Source: CAWABB01 sp963701735 (lineage in GTDB: Bacteria > Bacteroidota > Ignavibacteria > UBA10030 > UBA6906). From it: 64,000 nucleotides of DNA. The stretch spans positions 62,001 through 126,000 of the forward strand of contig CAVPBI010000026.1 in the NCBI GenBank assembly GCA_963701735.1. The letters run 5' to 3'. The position numbers were made by a program, and so were the translations under genes. The notes beneath the pieces are model-generated. The model was not told the DNA's origin and ran no database searches. It saw only the letters and a list, made by a program, of their open reading frames with translations. Each line of letters begins with the position of its first letter. Position 1 is the first letter of the stretch. Below are positions 1 through 9,688 of this stretch, one piece after another.

Positions 1-1297
1 GCGTCAGCATGGGAGATGCGACTTCTATGAGCGGAGGTGGCGAAACGCCCTTGAGTGGTATCCACGCCTGCGACGCCAGGTCATTGCTGTGCAGGGAGAG
101 CGTATCATAATGTTGACCGTACACATCCGGCCTGAACCGCACCGTTACGTGCATTGTGTCGTCCGGAGCGAGTGCGTGTCGCACGGATACCACCTCAAAA
201 CGTTCTGTCCCAACCCTCATGGAATCGATCGTGAGGCCGGCCTGCGATATGTTTCTCAGCGAAACGGTCAGGGGGGTGGTTGAGTCCCTCGTCGTGGGCC
301 CGAACTCAAGTGACTCGGGTGTAGCCGCGATCAGGGGGCGAATCCAGACGGCGCCGTTTATTGTGCCCGCAAAGAGCGACGTGCCTTTCACCGTCAGCGA
401 TGAGATGAGTGTGTCGGTCAGACCGATCCTGAGAGGCTCCCAGCTCGCTCCTGAATCGGTTGAGACGCATGCGCCTCCAAGTGTGCCGCCGAAGATGCTG
501 AGACCGCCAGACGCAATCGAGCCCACGGAGAGGCTTGAGAGCCCGTTGCTCGCGGCGGACCAGTTCGACCCGTAGTCGATCGAGCGAAAGACGCCGCCAT
601 TCGTCGCAGCATACAGATCGCTCACACCGGTATGGTCTGCGGTAGGATGCGCCGCGAAACCGTAGACGACTGTTACAGGCCAGGGGGACGTAAGGCCGTT
701 CGGGATGTACTCCCAGCTTCCCCCATCGTTCCTCGATCGGTGCGCGCCGATTCCACTCCCTGCAAGTATCGCGTGACCTCTGCTCCCCGCAGGGTCCGGA
801 ACGACCGCAAGGGAATAGTATGCCACATTGGTGAGTAGCCCGTTGTTCACGGGGGCCCAGTTCGCGCCGTCATCGGTCGAGCGGCAGATGCCGCCCTCGT
901 CAGTGGCCGCAAAAAGAAAGCTTCCGTCGGTCTCGACTGCCCGGACGTTGGTGCTGGTCAGTCCGTTGTTGACCTGTGACCAGGCAGCGCCGCCGTCGGA
1001 TGAACGGAAAATGCCTCCACCTGTGCCGGCGAAGAGGTACGTTCCCTTGAAGCACAGTGAATTGATACTGAGGTTCGGAAGTCCGTCGTTGATTGCCTTC
1101 CAGCTGGTGCCGTTGTTTGCGGTTCGAAAGACGCCTTCCCCGAGCGTTCCGGCATAGAGCGTGTCGGCTTGCGTCACGAGACAGCGCACCATTCCGGAAA
1201 AGGGGCCGTTCGTCCGGACCCACTGGGCCGTTGCTGCATCGGGACCCAGTGCAACGACTATCATGAGCGCGATAACGAACCTTCTGATCGATGTCAT
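1..1297 (-). CDS. Exported BNR/photosystem-stability-like repeat protein, C-terminus cut by window edge
   Basis: Reading the minus strand from the ATG at 1295-1297 gives an open frame of 432 codons that runs off the left edge. It starts with a signal peptide (MTSIRRFVIALMIVVALGP, then ATAQ). After it come about six repeats of roughly 45 residues of the BNR/sortilin type (LYAGTLGEGVFRTANNGTSW, IFRSSDGGAAWSQVNNGL, VFRSIDYGSNWSAASNGL), which form a beta-propeller. From about residue 345 there is an immunoglobulin-like HYDIN/choice-of-anchor-D type stretch (LEFGPTTRDSTTPLTVSLRN, FRPDVYGQHYDTLSLHSND). Such proteins in Bacteroidota are secreted or surface exposed and often end in a type IX secretion domain, but that end is outside the window. 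A TATAA-like run lies a few bases before the ATG. Function beyond a secreted propeller is unknown. Confidence 0.85.
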   Translation of the reverse strand, partial: MTSIRRFVIALMIVVALGPDAATAQWVRTNGPFSGMVRCLVTQADTLYAGTLGEGVFRTANNGTSWKAINDGLPNLSINSLCFKGTYLFAGTGGGIFRSSDGGAAWSQVNNGLTSTNVRAVETDGSFLFAATDEGGICRSTDDGANWAPVNNGLLTNVAYYSLAVVPDPAGSRGHAILAGSGIGAHRSRNDGGSWEYIPNGLTSPWPVTVVYGFAAHPTADHTGVSDLYAATNGGVFRSIDYGSNWSAASNGLSSLSVGSIASGGLSIFGGTLGGACVSTDSGASWEPLRIGLTDTLISSLTVKGTSLFAGTINGAVWIRPLIAATPESLEFGPTTRDSTTPLTVSLRNISQAGLTIDSMRVGTERFEVVSVRHALAPDDTMHVTVRFRPDVYGQHYDTLSLHSNDLASQAWIPLKGVSPPPLIEVASPMLT

Positions 1298-1505
1298 GGC
1301 TTATATCAGGTTCTCTTTCGTCGGGGTTGTTCTGTCCGGGCAATACATAGTGATCCAATGTAGGGGCAGGCTCTTAGAAGTTCAAATTCCGCTCCAAGCG
1401 CGAACGGCGGAAACCCTGCTGTTTTGATTGAAAGTGTGCCGGTCAATCCGTATGTTCTACAAAAGTTCGCTGACGCTCGCCGACACCGGACGGGCAGGAA
1501 ATCAG

Positions 1506-1591
1506 GCCAAAGTGGCGGAATTGGCAGACGCGCTGGACTCAAAATCCAGTCTGGCTCACACCAGGTGAGGGTTCAAGTCCCTCCTTTGGCA
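1506..1591 (+). tRNA. tRNA-Leu (anticodon CAA)
   Basis: A full class II tRNA can be folded by eye. The acceptor stem is GCCAAAG with CTTTGGC at 1584-1590 and discriminator A at 1591. The anticodon stem CTGGA/TCCAG closes loop CTCAAAA, so the anticodon is CAA and it reads UUG. A long variable arm follows, then the T arm with GGTTCAAGTCC. Length is 86 nt and CCA is not encoded. Confidence 0.96.
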
Positions 1592-1698
1592 CGAAGCAGA
1601 TGAACACCCACTGTTCCTTGCAGGCGTCATGCATCCCCTGAAGAAGGGCACCGACACCCGGGCCCACGTCGACCTCCCCGAGGGAGCTTGCTAGAGCG

Positions 1699-1847
1699 AT
1701 GATCATCGACCCTGGCGGGGTAGAGCCGCGGAACATCTACAGGTTGAAGACCGGTCGTCGTGCCGAGGCCGATGCTTCCATGCCATCAGCGCCAACCCTC
1801 CAGCGATCTGCTTCGCACGTGAAGAACCACTCGCCACAATGCTCTGA
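1699..1847 (+). pseudogene. Remnant of a flavin reductase-like (FMN-binding) gene
   Basis: From the ATG at 1699 one reads MIIDPGGVEPRNIYRL, which matches the start of the flavin reductase-like (DIM6/NTAB, pfam01613) proteins that usually begin M-I-D-P...YxLMxGxVVPRPIAF. Another frame then supplies VVVPRP, and a third supplies FHAISANPPAICFA before a TGA at 1845-1847, matching the family motif FxxISxNPPxxCF. The linker that normally joins these motifs (about 15-20 residues, with the FMN-contacting NLAPFS) is absent, and the rest of the roughly 200-residue family is missing. This is seen in sequence plus family knowledge. It is a decayed fragment rather than a working enzyme, and sits 6 nt before another damaged gene. 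Moderately sure. Confidence 0.6.
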
Positions 1848-1853
1848 CGTCGC

Positions 1854-3252
1854 ATGACAGGCAGCAATCCTTCTCTCCCCGAACGGATCCAGGCAGCGCG
1901 CACGCTGCAACGGCGTCTCCCCGGAAGAACCGCTCACGGCCTATCCGTCCATCGGCGCAGTCCTGCGCGAGCAAGCGGACCAGCGCGAGGACCAGACATT
2001 CCTGGTCGCCTACACGGAGGACGGCCAGCGGCGGGAGTACACGTACGCGGAATTCTTCGAGCAGGTCAGCCGGGCCGCGGGGGTCCTCAGAAGCCACGGG
2101 GTGAGACGCGGCGACCGGATTGCCATCCTGTCATTCAATGCGGCCGAGGTGGTCATCCAGTACTTCGCGGCATGGTTGACCGGGGCTGTCGTTGTTCCCG
2201 TCAATGCCGGCGAGGATGACCGGCGCCTTTCGTACGTCCTCTCGAACTCCGGGGCTTCGCTGATTTTCGTGCGAGACGATCAGCTGCAACGGCTCCTGGA
2301 GATCCGGAAGGAAATCCCCGCCCTGGCAACGGTTGTTCAGGTCGGTCAGCGCGTTTCGGCCGACCTTCCGCACTATCAGTCGGAGCTCGCGCGACAGCCG
2401 GAGCGTTTTGTGCCCGACGAAGAGCCGGGGCCGGAGGATGACGCGCTTATCGTGTACACCTCCGGAGCCACGGGCAATCCGAAAGGCGTCGCGCTGACGC
2501 ACTACAATCTTCTCGCGGAAGGGATGGCGATCGCCGAGTGGCATCAGCTGGCCGACGATCAGCGGATGATGTGCGTGCTCCCGCTGCACCGCGTGAACGG
2601 CATCGTTGTGACGCTCATCGCCCCGCTCTACGCGGGCGCGGGCGTGGTCCTCAACCAGCGCTTCCATCCCGACCGCTTCTTCGAACGCATCGGCGCGGAG
2701 CGCGTGTCAATCGTCAGCGTCGTCCCGACCGTCCTGCAGTTCCTGCTGCACTCGAACCTCGCAATGGAGGCGTACAAACTGCAGTACTTCCGCCACTTCA
2801 TCTGCGGCGCGGGGCCGCTGACGGTGGAGCTCGCGACGAAGTTCGAGCAGAAATTCAAGATGCCGATCGTGCACGGGTACGGGCTTTCCGAGACCACCTG
2901 CTACTCATGTTTCCTGCCGCTGGACCTCGTCCCCGCGGAGCATCGCGCGTGGCTGTCCAAACACGGCTTCCCGTCGATCGGGGTGCCGCTTCCGGTGAAC
3001 CAGATGGCTATTCACGACGCGGAGGGGAACGAGCTGGGCGAAGGTGAACGGGGCGAGATCGTGATCCGCGGGCACAACGTGATGCGGGGCTACCTCGGGG
3101 ACGACGCCGCGAACGAACAGGCGTTCACGCATGGGTGGTTCAGGAGCGGTGACGAGGGGTTCTGGCTTCCGGACGAGGCCGGCCGCCAGTTCTTCTTCAT
3201 CACCGGGCGGATCAATGGGCAGTATCTTGACGCGGAGGACGCGGCGTCTTAG
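1854..3252 (+). pseudogene. Acyl-CoA synthetase / AMP-dependent ligase, frame-broken near the N-terminus and lacking the C-terminal domain
   Basis: The ATG at 1854 opens MTGSNPSLPERIQAARTL; the frame must change near 1905-1925 (a CCCC run) to continue as PLTAYPSIGAVLREQADQRE. The downstream frame is a clear ANL-superfamily ligase, which adenylates a carboxylic acid and passes it to CoA: A3 loop TSGATGNPKG (about 2461), A5 YGLSETT (about 2878), A7 SGDEGFW (about 3145) and the start of A8, FFFITGRI. Directly after TGRI the family continues with KELI.RGG and a domain of about 110 residues that carries the catalytic lysine. Here the frame goes NGQYLDAEDAAS and stops at 3252, so that domain is missing and thioester formation should be impossible. 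The stop overlaps the end of the convergent gene by 4 nt. Probably inactive; a shortened adenylating protein is less likely. Confidence 0.75.
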
Positions 3253-4017
3253 AACGTACCGACGAAGATGCCGGCCTGCAGCATGAGCCCGTTCCCCTTG
3301 ACGGAACTCGGAACGCCCGCCAGATCGTAGTCGTCGTCCAGTGACCACGACGGCGCCATCATCGCGACGTAGCTCGCGCCCAGCCGCACGCCAATCCACC
3401 CCGAGATCGCGTATTCGACGTTGAGCGCGGGGATGAGCGTGAAGAAGCTCCCGGTAATGTCGCGCGTGAGCGTTGTCATTCCGTTGACCGGTTGGCGTTC
3501 CAGTTGGTGTAGAGCACCCTTCTCGCCATCCCACGTCTGCCCCTCGCCAGGAAGCTGCTTCCGAAGCGTGAGACCCATTCCTCCCCAGCCGATCATGGTC
3601 CCGACAGCGACATCCAGCTTTGGAACGACGGTCCAGACATATTCGAACGTGAATCCGCCGAAGCTGATATTGACGTCGACATCCTGCCGGATCTTCGTGC
3701 CGGCATTCACCGTCGTGCTCGTCCTGCTGCCGCCCATTGCCGTGAAGCCGACGCGAACGTTCGGGACCACGAGGATATAGAGTGCGCCCGCGCCCCCCTG
3801 CATGAACATCGCATTATCGTCCATCGGGGCTGCCCCGGTGCCACTCAAGAATTGCGTTGATGGGAGCGACGTCAAAGAAGAGCATGCCCGGAGTGTATCC
3901 GGCGAAGAGGCCGACCTTGGGCGCCTTTGTCCTGCGCGGCGGGATAGGCTCCTCCTGCGCGCTGGCGAGCGGGACGAGCATGGTGATGATCAGGAAGATG
4001 CCGAGAAGTCGTCGCAT
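3249..4017 (-). CDS. Outer-membrane-type exported protein, frame break near 3840
   Basis: The ATG at 4017 starts a signal peptide (MRRLLGIFLIITMLVPLASA then QEE) and a mature N-terminus KVGLFAGYTPGMLFFDVAPI. Near 3835-3850 the frame must change to go on as SGTGAAPMDDNAMFMQGGAG and then alternating hydrophobic strands (VRVGFTAMGG, DVNISFGGFTFEYVWTVV, IGVRLGASYVAMMAPSW) to a final FVGTF. A C-terminal aromatic residue and short amphipathic strands are typical of an outer-membrane beta-barrel of about 250 residues. No named family is recognised. The single shift with clean coding on both sides suggests a sequencing indel. It is convergent with the truncated ligase. Confidence 0.7.
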
Positions 4018-4207
4018 GAAGTTCTCCAGAAGAGGGTCAAAGTTGGCACATCATATAAATGTACTGATTCGCCCGACGATATTCAATGACGGGTGATACG
4101 GAAGCTCAAGGTTGATACTCCCTGCCGCCGTGTCTATATTTACGGCATGATTACGACTACTCTTGCCCTGGCAGCCCTCTCGCGCCCGGGGCCCTCGCGT
4201 GGCGCGC

Positions 4208-5091
4208 ATGATTGTCTTTGCCATCCTCTACGCGTTTCTCCTTTGGGTTGCGCCGTTCACTGCGCAAAGCCAGGACACTCCCGCAAGCCCGAATCGTCCA
4301 TTTTCTTCCCCGGCGGAACGCTTGTTGTCCCGTATGTTGCGCACATGCCCGAGCCGATCTCCGGGCTCCGGAAAGAGATCGGAAACTCGCGGATGCGGCT
4401 CACGATCGCGGCACCGCTCGACGTGTGGGAACTCCGGATGGCGGACGACGGCTCAGCCAGGCTGCGCGTTGGCATCGACTTCTTCATGCAGGCGCTGACG
4501 ACCAGCAGCGAAGGGTTGAGGCTTCAGATCGACGCGGCGGACGGCTGGTTTGGCGGACACGTTGCGAGCCGGTGGGATTTCCGGGACGCATCGGTCACGG
4601 TGCGGCTGAGGATTCTCCACCTGAGCGGGCACATGGTGGACGGCCATTTCGACAACGCGACCGACACCTGGAAGGACGGGCGGGAGCCGATTCCATTCAC
4701 GAGGGACTTCGGCGAACTGTCCGCCGCGGTCAGCACATCACTCTCGTCGGTGACGATCCGCGGCTTCGCCGGCACGTCCTACGCCACGCTGATCCGCCCC
4801 GACAACATCAAGAGGTGGGCGTTCCTGGGCGGATTCGATGTGCACACCGCCTCCCTCCTGGCCTCCGACGGACCCTTCCCTCTTCATCTTTACGCGGGGT
4901 ATACGCTGACGCTTGCGGGCATTCCGGAGTACACGGGCACGAACAGCATTGAGGCAGGGGTGAAGTTCGGCGAGTGGGAAGGCACGGGCATCCGCGTGTA
5001 CGCTGGCTACTACGCAGGTCAGATGATGTTCACGCAGTATTACGATCTAAGGACGGAGCACTGGGCGATCGGGTTTGGGTTCGAGCTGTGA
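4208..5091 (+). CDS. Exported beta-barrel-like protein, frame break near 4300
   Basis: The ATG at 4208 gives a good signal peptide (MIVFAILYAFLLWVAPFTAQ then SQD). Near 4295-4310 the frame must change to continue FPGGTLVVPYVAHMPEPISG and run intact to the stop at 5091. The mature part of about 270 residues is rich in alternating strands (FFMQALTTS, VTVRLRILHLSGH, SVTIRGFAGTSYATL, LHLYAGYTLTLAGIPEYTG) and ends WAIGFGFEL, as outer-membrane barrels do. The opening resembles DUF1207-type proteins, but I am not sure of that family. An uninterrupted upstream reading from 4093 has no signal peptide and is rejected as the start. Followed 22 nt later by the end of a convergent kinase. Confidence 0.65.
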
Positions 5092-5113
5092 TGTTGCAGG
5101 ACGGACCACCCCA

Positions 5114-7459
5114 TCATCTTCGCAAGCCCATCTTCTTCAGCAACGCAGTGCACCGCGGGTCCGAGCGAAGGTCGTCCCAGAGCGGATCGACCCCGAAATA
5201 CGCCAGTTCGGCTTCTCGCCCCTGATACGCTTTCTCAAGCCATTCAAAGGCCTTGTCCTTCTCCCCGAGCCCGTAGTAGATGAAGCCGATCCCTGAGCGG
5301 ACCGCATTCCCCTTCTGTGCCAGGAGCAGAAGCTCGTCGAGCACCCTCAGGGCATCGACCTTCCGGCCGGCCATCGCGTATGCGCGGCCGACATATGCCA
5401 GCGTCACAGGGCTGGTGCCGGCAAGACTCCTTGTCTTTTCGCATTCCGCAACAGCCTCATCGAACCTCCGTTGCACCTGGTAGACTGAAGACAGAATCAG
5501 GTGTACCCACGGAAAGTCTTGATCGAGTGCGAGCGTGTTCCTGACTTGCTCGATTGATCGTTCATATTGCCGCATCGCATAGAAGACGTCGGCCAGGTTG
5601 GTGTTGATGATGAGTGATAGCGGATCCAGCTCCAGAGCTCGCTGTGCCTCTGACAATGCCTCGTCAAACCTGCCGAGATATTGCAGAGTGCCGGAGTACC
5701 AATGGTGCGCTGTCGGGTAACCAGGGTCTAGCTCGATCGCCCGCCGGTAATGCCGTTCTGCGCCGCTCCAATCGTAATCGTGATCGTTCGCAATTGATCC
5801 TAGTACCGTATACGCTTCTGCAAGTGTGGAATCGATTTCCAGAGCCTTCGTCGCTGCACTCCGTGCCTTTGCGTACCACTCTTCCGGCAGAGGGACTCCG
5901 TGCTGGGGAAGCAGTACGTACGCCGAAGCCAATCCGGCATACGCTGTGCCGTAGTGAGGATCCTGCTCAGTCGCCTGTTTGAGATACTCGATCGCCCTCA
6001 TGACGTCATCCAGCCGCCTCTTGTTCCAGTAGAAGCGTCCTTTGAGGTAGAGCTGATATGCCTCCGTGTTCTCCGTTTGTCTCTTCTCAATCCTGCCTTT
6101 CTCCGACGGAGAGAGCGTCGCCTGGAGCGCAGCAGCGATTCGTTGCGCCACATCGCTCTGGACGGCGAACACTTCGGTCAATTCCTGGTTGTACGTTTCC
6201 ACCCAGAGATGCCCCTCGTTTGTCGCGTCGATCAGCTGTGCCACAATGCGGACCCGGTTCCCGGACCGCCTGACGCTCCCCTCAAGGACCGTGGCAACGC
6301 CCAGCTCCTTCCCGATCTCGCGGACATTCTTCTTGAGATCCTTGTACTGGAGGACAGAGGTCCGGGAAATGACCTTCAGATCGGTGATTTTCGAGAGCTG
6401 TGCGATGATGTCATCAGTGATGCCGTCACTGAAGTATTCGTCCTCCTTGCTGTCGCTCAGATTCTGGAATGGGAGCACGGCAATGGATTTTCCCGCCGGT
6501 GCGGGAGGCGGTGTTCGGGGGATGTAATGGTAGAGGAGCACAGCCACGGCCAGTACGCCGAGAACGGCGGTGACCCAGAGTGATGGTCGTGAGAGGATCT
6601 TTCGCATACCAGCCCTCCGGGACGGTCTCTGGTCCGGCCCTGCCAGATCCCGCGAAACGTTCCTCAGGTCCGCTGCGAGCTCCCCGGCTGATTGATAGCG
6701 CCTGGACTTCTCTTTTTCCAGGCAACGGGTGATCACCCGTTCAAGCGCCGGCGGCACCCCTTTTCTCATCGACGAAACGGGCAGAGGCTGGTCGTTGAGG
6801 ACAGAGTAGCTCAGTGCGGCTTCGAACTCTCCCCTAAACGGGAGGCGAGATGTCACCATTTCATACAGAACGACTCCGAGGGAGAAGAGGTCAGTGCGCT
6901 GGTCGATGTCTTCGCCGCGGAACTGCTCTGGCGACATGTACGCCACGGTGCCGACGGTGGACCCGGTCCGTGTCAGCCTGACCTGTCCGGACAGTTTCGC
7001 CACCCCGAAGTCCACGATCTTCGCCACGCCGTCCGACGTGACCATGATGTTGGCCGGCTTGATGTCACGGTGAACGATGCCGTGCTCATGTGCCCTGGCG
7101 AGACCCTGCGCAACCTGGAGGGCGACATCGACGGCATCGTGGATCGTCAGGGGTCCGCGCTCGATCTTCTTCTTGAGCGTCTCGCCCTCGTAGAAATCCA
7201 TGACGATGAAGAGCTGGCCGTCAGGCGTTTCATCGATGTCGTGGACCGTGCAGATATTGTTGTGCTGGAGGGCGGAGGCGGCTTTGGCCTCGTGGACAAA
7301 GCGCTGCTTGGCTTCGGGGTCCCGGGTGAGATCAGGCGGAAGAAACTTCAGTGCAACGAGGCGGTCGAGCTTGAGGTCCTGGGCTTTGTAGACAACGCCC
7401 ATACCTCCACCGCCGAGGTGCTCGAGAATCTTGTAGTGGGAAATGGTCTGACCGATCAT
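5114..7459 (-). CDS. Ser/Thr protein kinase with transmembrane segment, TolB-like domain and TPR repeats
   Basis: Intact 781-residue protein. Residues 9-270 are a eukaryotic-type (PknB-like) kinase: Gly loop LGGGGMGVVY at 15-24, ATP-binding Lys38, catalytic HRDIKPAN with Asp132, DFG at 150-152, and APE replaced by SPEQ. A basic stretch and one membrane helix follow (SLWVTAVLGVLAVAVLLYHY, about 293-312). Next is a FlgO/TolB-like domain as found in COG5616 proteins (SIAVLPFQNLSDSKEDEYFSDG, split here only by length; about 322-440), then TPR helices to the end. Family knowledge suggests a membrane kinase whose outer half binds or scaffolds proteins; the substrate is unknown. It overlaps the upstream kinase by ATGA (7456-7459), so the two are translationally coupled. 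The first 150 residues are nearly the same as in the next two kinases. Confidence 0.93.
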   Translation of the reverse strand: MIGQTISHYKILEHLGGGGMGVVYKAQDLKLDRLVALKFLPPDLTRDPEAKQRFVHEAKAASALQHNNICTVHDIDETPDGQLFIVMDFYEGETLKKKIERGPLTIHDAVDVALQVAQGLARAHEHGIVHRDIKPANIMVTSDGVAKIVDFGVAKLSGQVRLTRTGSTVGTVAYMSPEQFRGEDIDQRTDLFSLGVVLYEMVTSRLPFRGEFEAALSYSVLNDQPLPVSSMRKGVPPALERVITRCLEKEKSRRYQSAGELAADLRNVSRDLAGPDQRPSRRAGMRKILSRPSLWVTAVLGVLAVAVLLYHYIPRTPPPAPAGKSIAVLPFQNLSDSKEDEYFSDGITDDIIAQLSKITDLKVISRTSVLQYKDLKKNVREIGKELGVATVLEGSVRRSGNRVRIVAQLIDATNEGHLWVETYNQELTEVFAVQSDVAQRIAAALQATLSPSEKGRIEKRQTENTEAYQLYLKGRFYWNKRRLDDVMRAIEYLKQATEQDPHYGTAYAGLASAYVLLPQHGVPLPEEWYAKARSAATKALEIDSTLAEAYTVLGSIANDHDYDWSGAERHYRRAIELDPGYPTAHHWYSGTLQYLGRFDEALSEAQRALELDPLSLIINTNLADVFYAMRQYERSIEQVRNTLALDQDFPWVHLILSSVYQVQRRFDEAVAECEKTRSLAGTSPVTLAYVGRAYAMAGRKVDALRVLDELLLLAQKGNAVRSGIGFIYYGLGEKDKAFEWLEKAYQGREAELAYFGVDPLWDDLRSDPRCTALLKKMGLRR
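7359..7429. repeat. 71-bp exact repeat, copy 1 (kinase N-terminal coding)
   Basis: Identical base for base to 9578-9648 by direct comparison. It covers codons for the Gly loop and first beta strands of the two adjacent kinases. Synonymous sites are also conserved, which points to recent duplication or gene conversion. Confidence 0.9.
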
Positions 7460-9678
7460 TGTCGCAAGCCCATCTTCTTAAGCAACGCAACACACCTCGG
7501 GTCCGAGCGAAGGCCATCCATCAGGGGATCGACCCCCACCCACGGCAGCCAGTTCGAGTGGTCTTCGTATGCTTTCTCCAGGGAACCGCACGCATCAGCC
7601 CGGTTTCCCATGGCCTCGAAGAGCCATGTGAAATAGTAGGGATCCACGTACTTCTCTCGCGCCATTGCATCAAGTTTTGCCAGTGCCGCGCCCCCACCTT
7701 CAAAGTCGCGAGCGTTGGCACACGCCGTTCCGTACAGAGCCTGGAGCCTGGGGTCCTCAGGAAGACGTTGGAGCCCCTCTCTGAGTGCAGCCAATCCGGA
7801 GTCGAGGAGGCCATTCTTCACGTACGCTGCACCGATCCATCCGTAGAGGCCGTAGAAGGTCGGCGCCATTTCCAGGGTTGCGTATGCTTGCCGGACGGCC
7901 TCGTCGTATCGGCGCGCATTGAAGAGAATCTGTGCGGCGCAGGAGTGCAGGGCCGGGGCCACAGGCTCCAGCTCCATGGCACGATCGATCTCTGAGAGCG
8001 CCAGGTCGAATTTTCCCATCATTTCCAGGTAGTGCCCCCGGTGGTGATGTCCCTCGACGCAGGCGGGATTCAACGTGAGAGCGCGCTGGAACTCGCGTTC
8101 AGCCGTCGTCCAGTTCCAGTCACAGAAGAGGCCGACATACCCCGCCACGACGTGCGCCTCCGGCAGTCGATCGTCAAGTCGCAGTGCAGTTTCGCTGGCC
8201 CTCCGAGCCTCGCTGAACGCGAATTCCCTGGGAAGCTCACGCCAGCTTCCCAGCACCTCGTATGTCTCTGCCAGTCCCACATAGGCGAGAGCGAACGCGG
8301 GATCTACCGCGGCGGCTTGAGAGTAGTAGTCGATACTCCTTTTGACGCTTTCGCTCCGCCGCTGATTGAAGAGAAATCTGCCCTTGAGATACAGGTTGTA
8401 CGCTTCATGGTCACTCGCGCGCCGTCGGACGAGATTTGAGCGCTCGCCCTTCCCAAGCATCACCTTCAGATGGTCCACGATTGACACGCAGACATCGTCC
8501 TGGATCGCGAAGATGTCTTCGAGTTGACGATCATACCGCTCCGACCAGAGTGCGGAGTCGTCCTCGACGCTGGTCAACTGCACCGTGACACGGAGTCGCC
8601 GATCCGCCTTCCGGACGCTCCCCTCGAGGACCGTCCGCACGCCGAGTCTGCGGCCGATGTCGCTTATGTTGTTGTGCTTCCCCTTGAACGAGAAGGAAGA
8701 AGTCCGCGCGACCACACGCAGACCGTCAACGTGCGTCAGGACATTGATCAGTTCCTCCGCAATGCCGTCGCAGAAGTATTCCTGGTCGCGCTCCGGGCTC
8801 ATATCCTCGAACGGCAGGACCGCGATGGAGGCGAAGGCCCTGGGAATCGGCGGGAGGGATTCTCCACCACTCCTGGCGGTCCGCAAGTCGTGCAGAAGCT
8901 CAAGTGCTGACCCGTAGCGATCGACCGGATCCTTCTGCAATGTCCTCTCAACAATCCTCAGAATCGCGGGTGGGACCTCATGTCTGTGCGTCGCCAACGG
9001 TTCGGGATTCTCGTTCAAGATCTTGTACAGGACGGCATATTCGCGGTCAGCAGCGAAGGGGGCCCTGCCCGTCAGCATCTCATACAGGATCACTCCCAGG
9101 GACCAGATGTCCGTGCGGGCGTCGAGTTCCTCGCCCCGGACTTGCTCGGGGGACATATACACCGGGGTTCCCACCACTGCGCCAGGCTTTGTGAGGTCGA
9201 GTCGACCAGCGAGTTTTGCGAGCCCGAAGTCGATAATCTTCGCCGTTCCATCTCGTGTGAGAATGACGTTCGCCGGCTTGATGTCCCGATGGATTATCCC
9301 TGCCCGGTGGGCCTCCGCCAGTCCAGAAGCAAGCTGCATGGCTACGGTTACTGCACGTTCCACCTCAAGGAAGCCGCGCTCCAGCATCGTCTGGAGAGTT
9401 ACGCCTTCATAGCAGGCCATTGCGATGAAGACCTGGCCCTCCTCAGTTTCTCCCAGCTCATAGATCGTGCAGATATTCGCGTGGTCGAGCGCAGAAGCCG
9501 TCTTTGCCTCTCGGGCGAAGCGCTCCTTGGCTTCGGGGTCGCGGGTGAGATCGGGAGGGAGAAACTTGAGCGCAACAAGGCGGTCGAGCTTGAGGTCCTG
9601 GGCTTTGTAGACAACGCCCATACCTCCACCGCCGAGGTGCTCGAGAATTTTGTAGTGAGATACCGTTGTGCCGATCAT
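7456..9678 (-). CDS. Soluble Ser/Thr protein kinase with TolB-like domain and TPR repeats
   Basis: I start at the ATG at 9678 (MIGTTVSHYKILEHLGGGGM), because all the sister kinases begin MIGxxVSHY and the longer reading would overlap the upstream gene. The product has about 740 residues. The kinase domain has Gly loop LGGGGMGVVYKAQ, the usual Lys, HRDIKPANVIL, IDFGLAKL and SPEQ. It passes straight into a TolB-like domain (SIAVLPFEDMSPERDQEYF, TSSFSFKGKHNNISDIGRRL, VRTVLEGSVRK) with no membrane helix between, unlike its neighbour, so it should be cytoplasmic. Six or more TPRs follow, and the end (VDPLMDGLRSDPRCVALLKK) is shared with the downstream kinase. Stop and start overlap as ATGA with the gene at 5114-7459; the upstream gene ends 10 nt before, so all three form one operon. 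Confidence 0.92.
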   Translation of the reverse strand: MIGTTVSHYKILEHLGGGGMGVVYKAQDLKLDRLVALKFLPPDLTRDPEAKERFAREAKTASALDHANICTIYELGETEEGQVFIAMACYEGVTLQTMLERGFLEVERAVTVAMQLASGLAEAHRAGIIHRDIKPANVILTRDGTAKIIDFGLAKLAGRLDLTKPGAVVGTPVYMSPEQVRGEELDARTDIWSLGVILYEMLTGRAPFAADREYAVLYKILNENPEPLATHRHEVPPAILRIVERTLQKDPVDRYGSALELLHDLRTARSGGESLPPIPRAFASIAVLPFEDMSPERDQEYFCDGIAEELINVLTHVDGLRVVARTSSFSFKGKHNNISDIGRRLGVRTVLEGSVRKADRRLRVTVQLTSVEDDSALWSERYDRQLEDIFAIQDDVCVSIVDHLKVMLGKGERSNLVRRRASDHEAYNLYLKGRFLFNQRRSESVKRSIDYYSQAAAVDPAFALAYVGLAETYEVLGSWRELPREFAFSEARRASETALRLDDRLPEAHVVAGYVGLFCDWNWTTAEREFQRALTLNPACVEGHHHRGHYLEMMGKFDLALSEIDRAMELEPVAPALHSCAAQILFNARRYDEAVRQAYATLEMAPTFYGLYGWIGAAYVKNGLLDSGLAALREGLQRLPEDPRLQALYGTACANARDFEGGGAALAKLDAMAREKYVDPYYFTWLFEAMGNRADACGSLEKAYEDHSNWLPWVGVDPLMDGLRSDPRCVALLKKMGLRQ
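9578..9648. repeat. 71-bp exact repeat, copy 2 (kinase N-terminal coding)
   Basis: Second copy of the sequence at 7359-7429, in the same position of the neighbouring kinase gene. Outside this stretch the two genes fall quickly to moderate similarity, so the identity is patchy. Confidence 0.9.
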
Positions 9679-9688
9679 CGCCAGGCTT

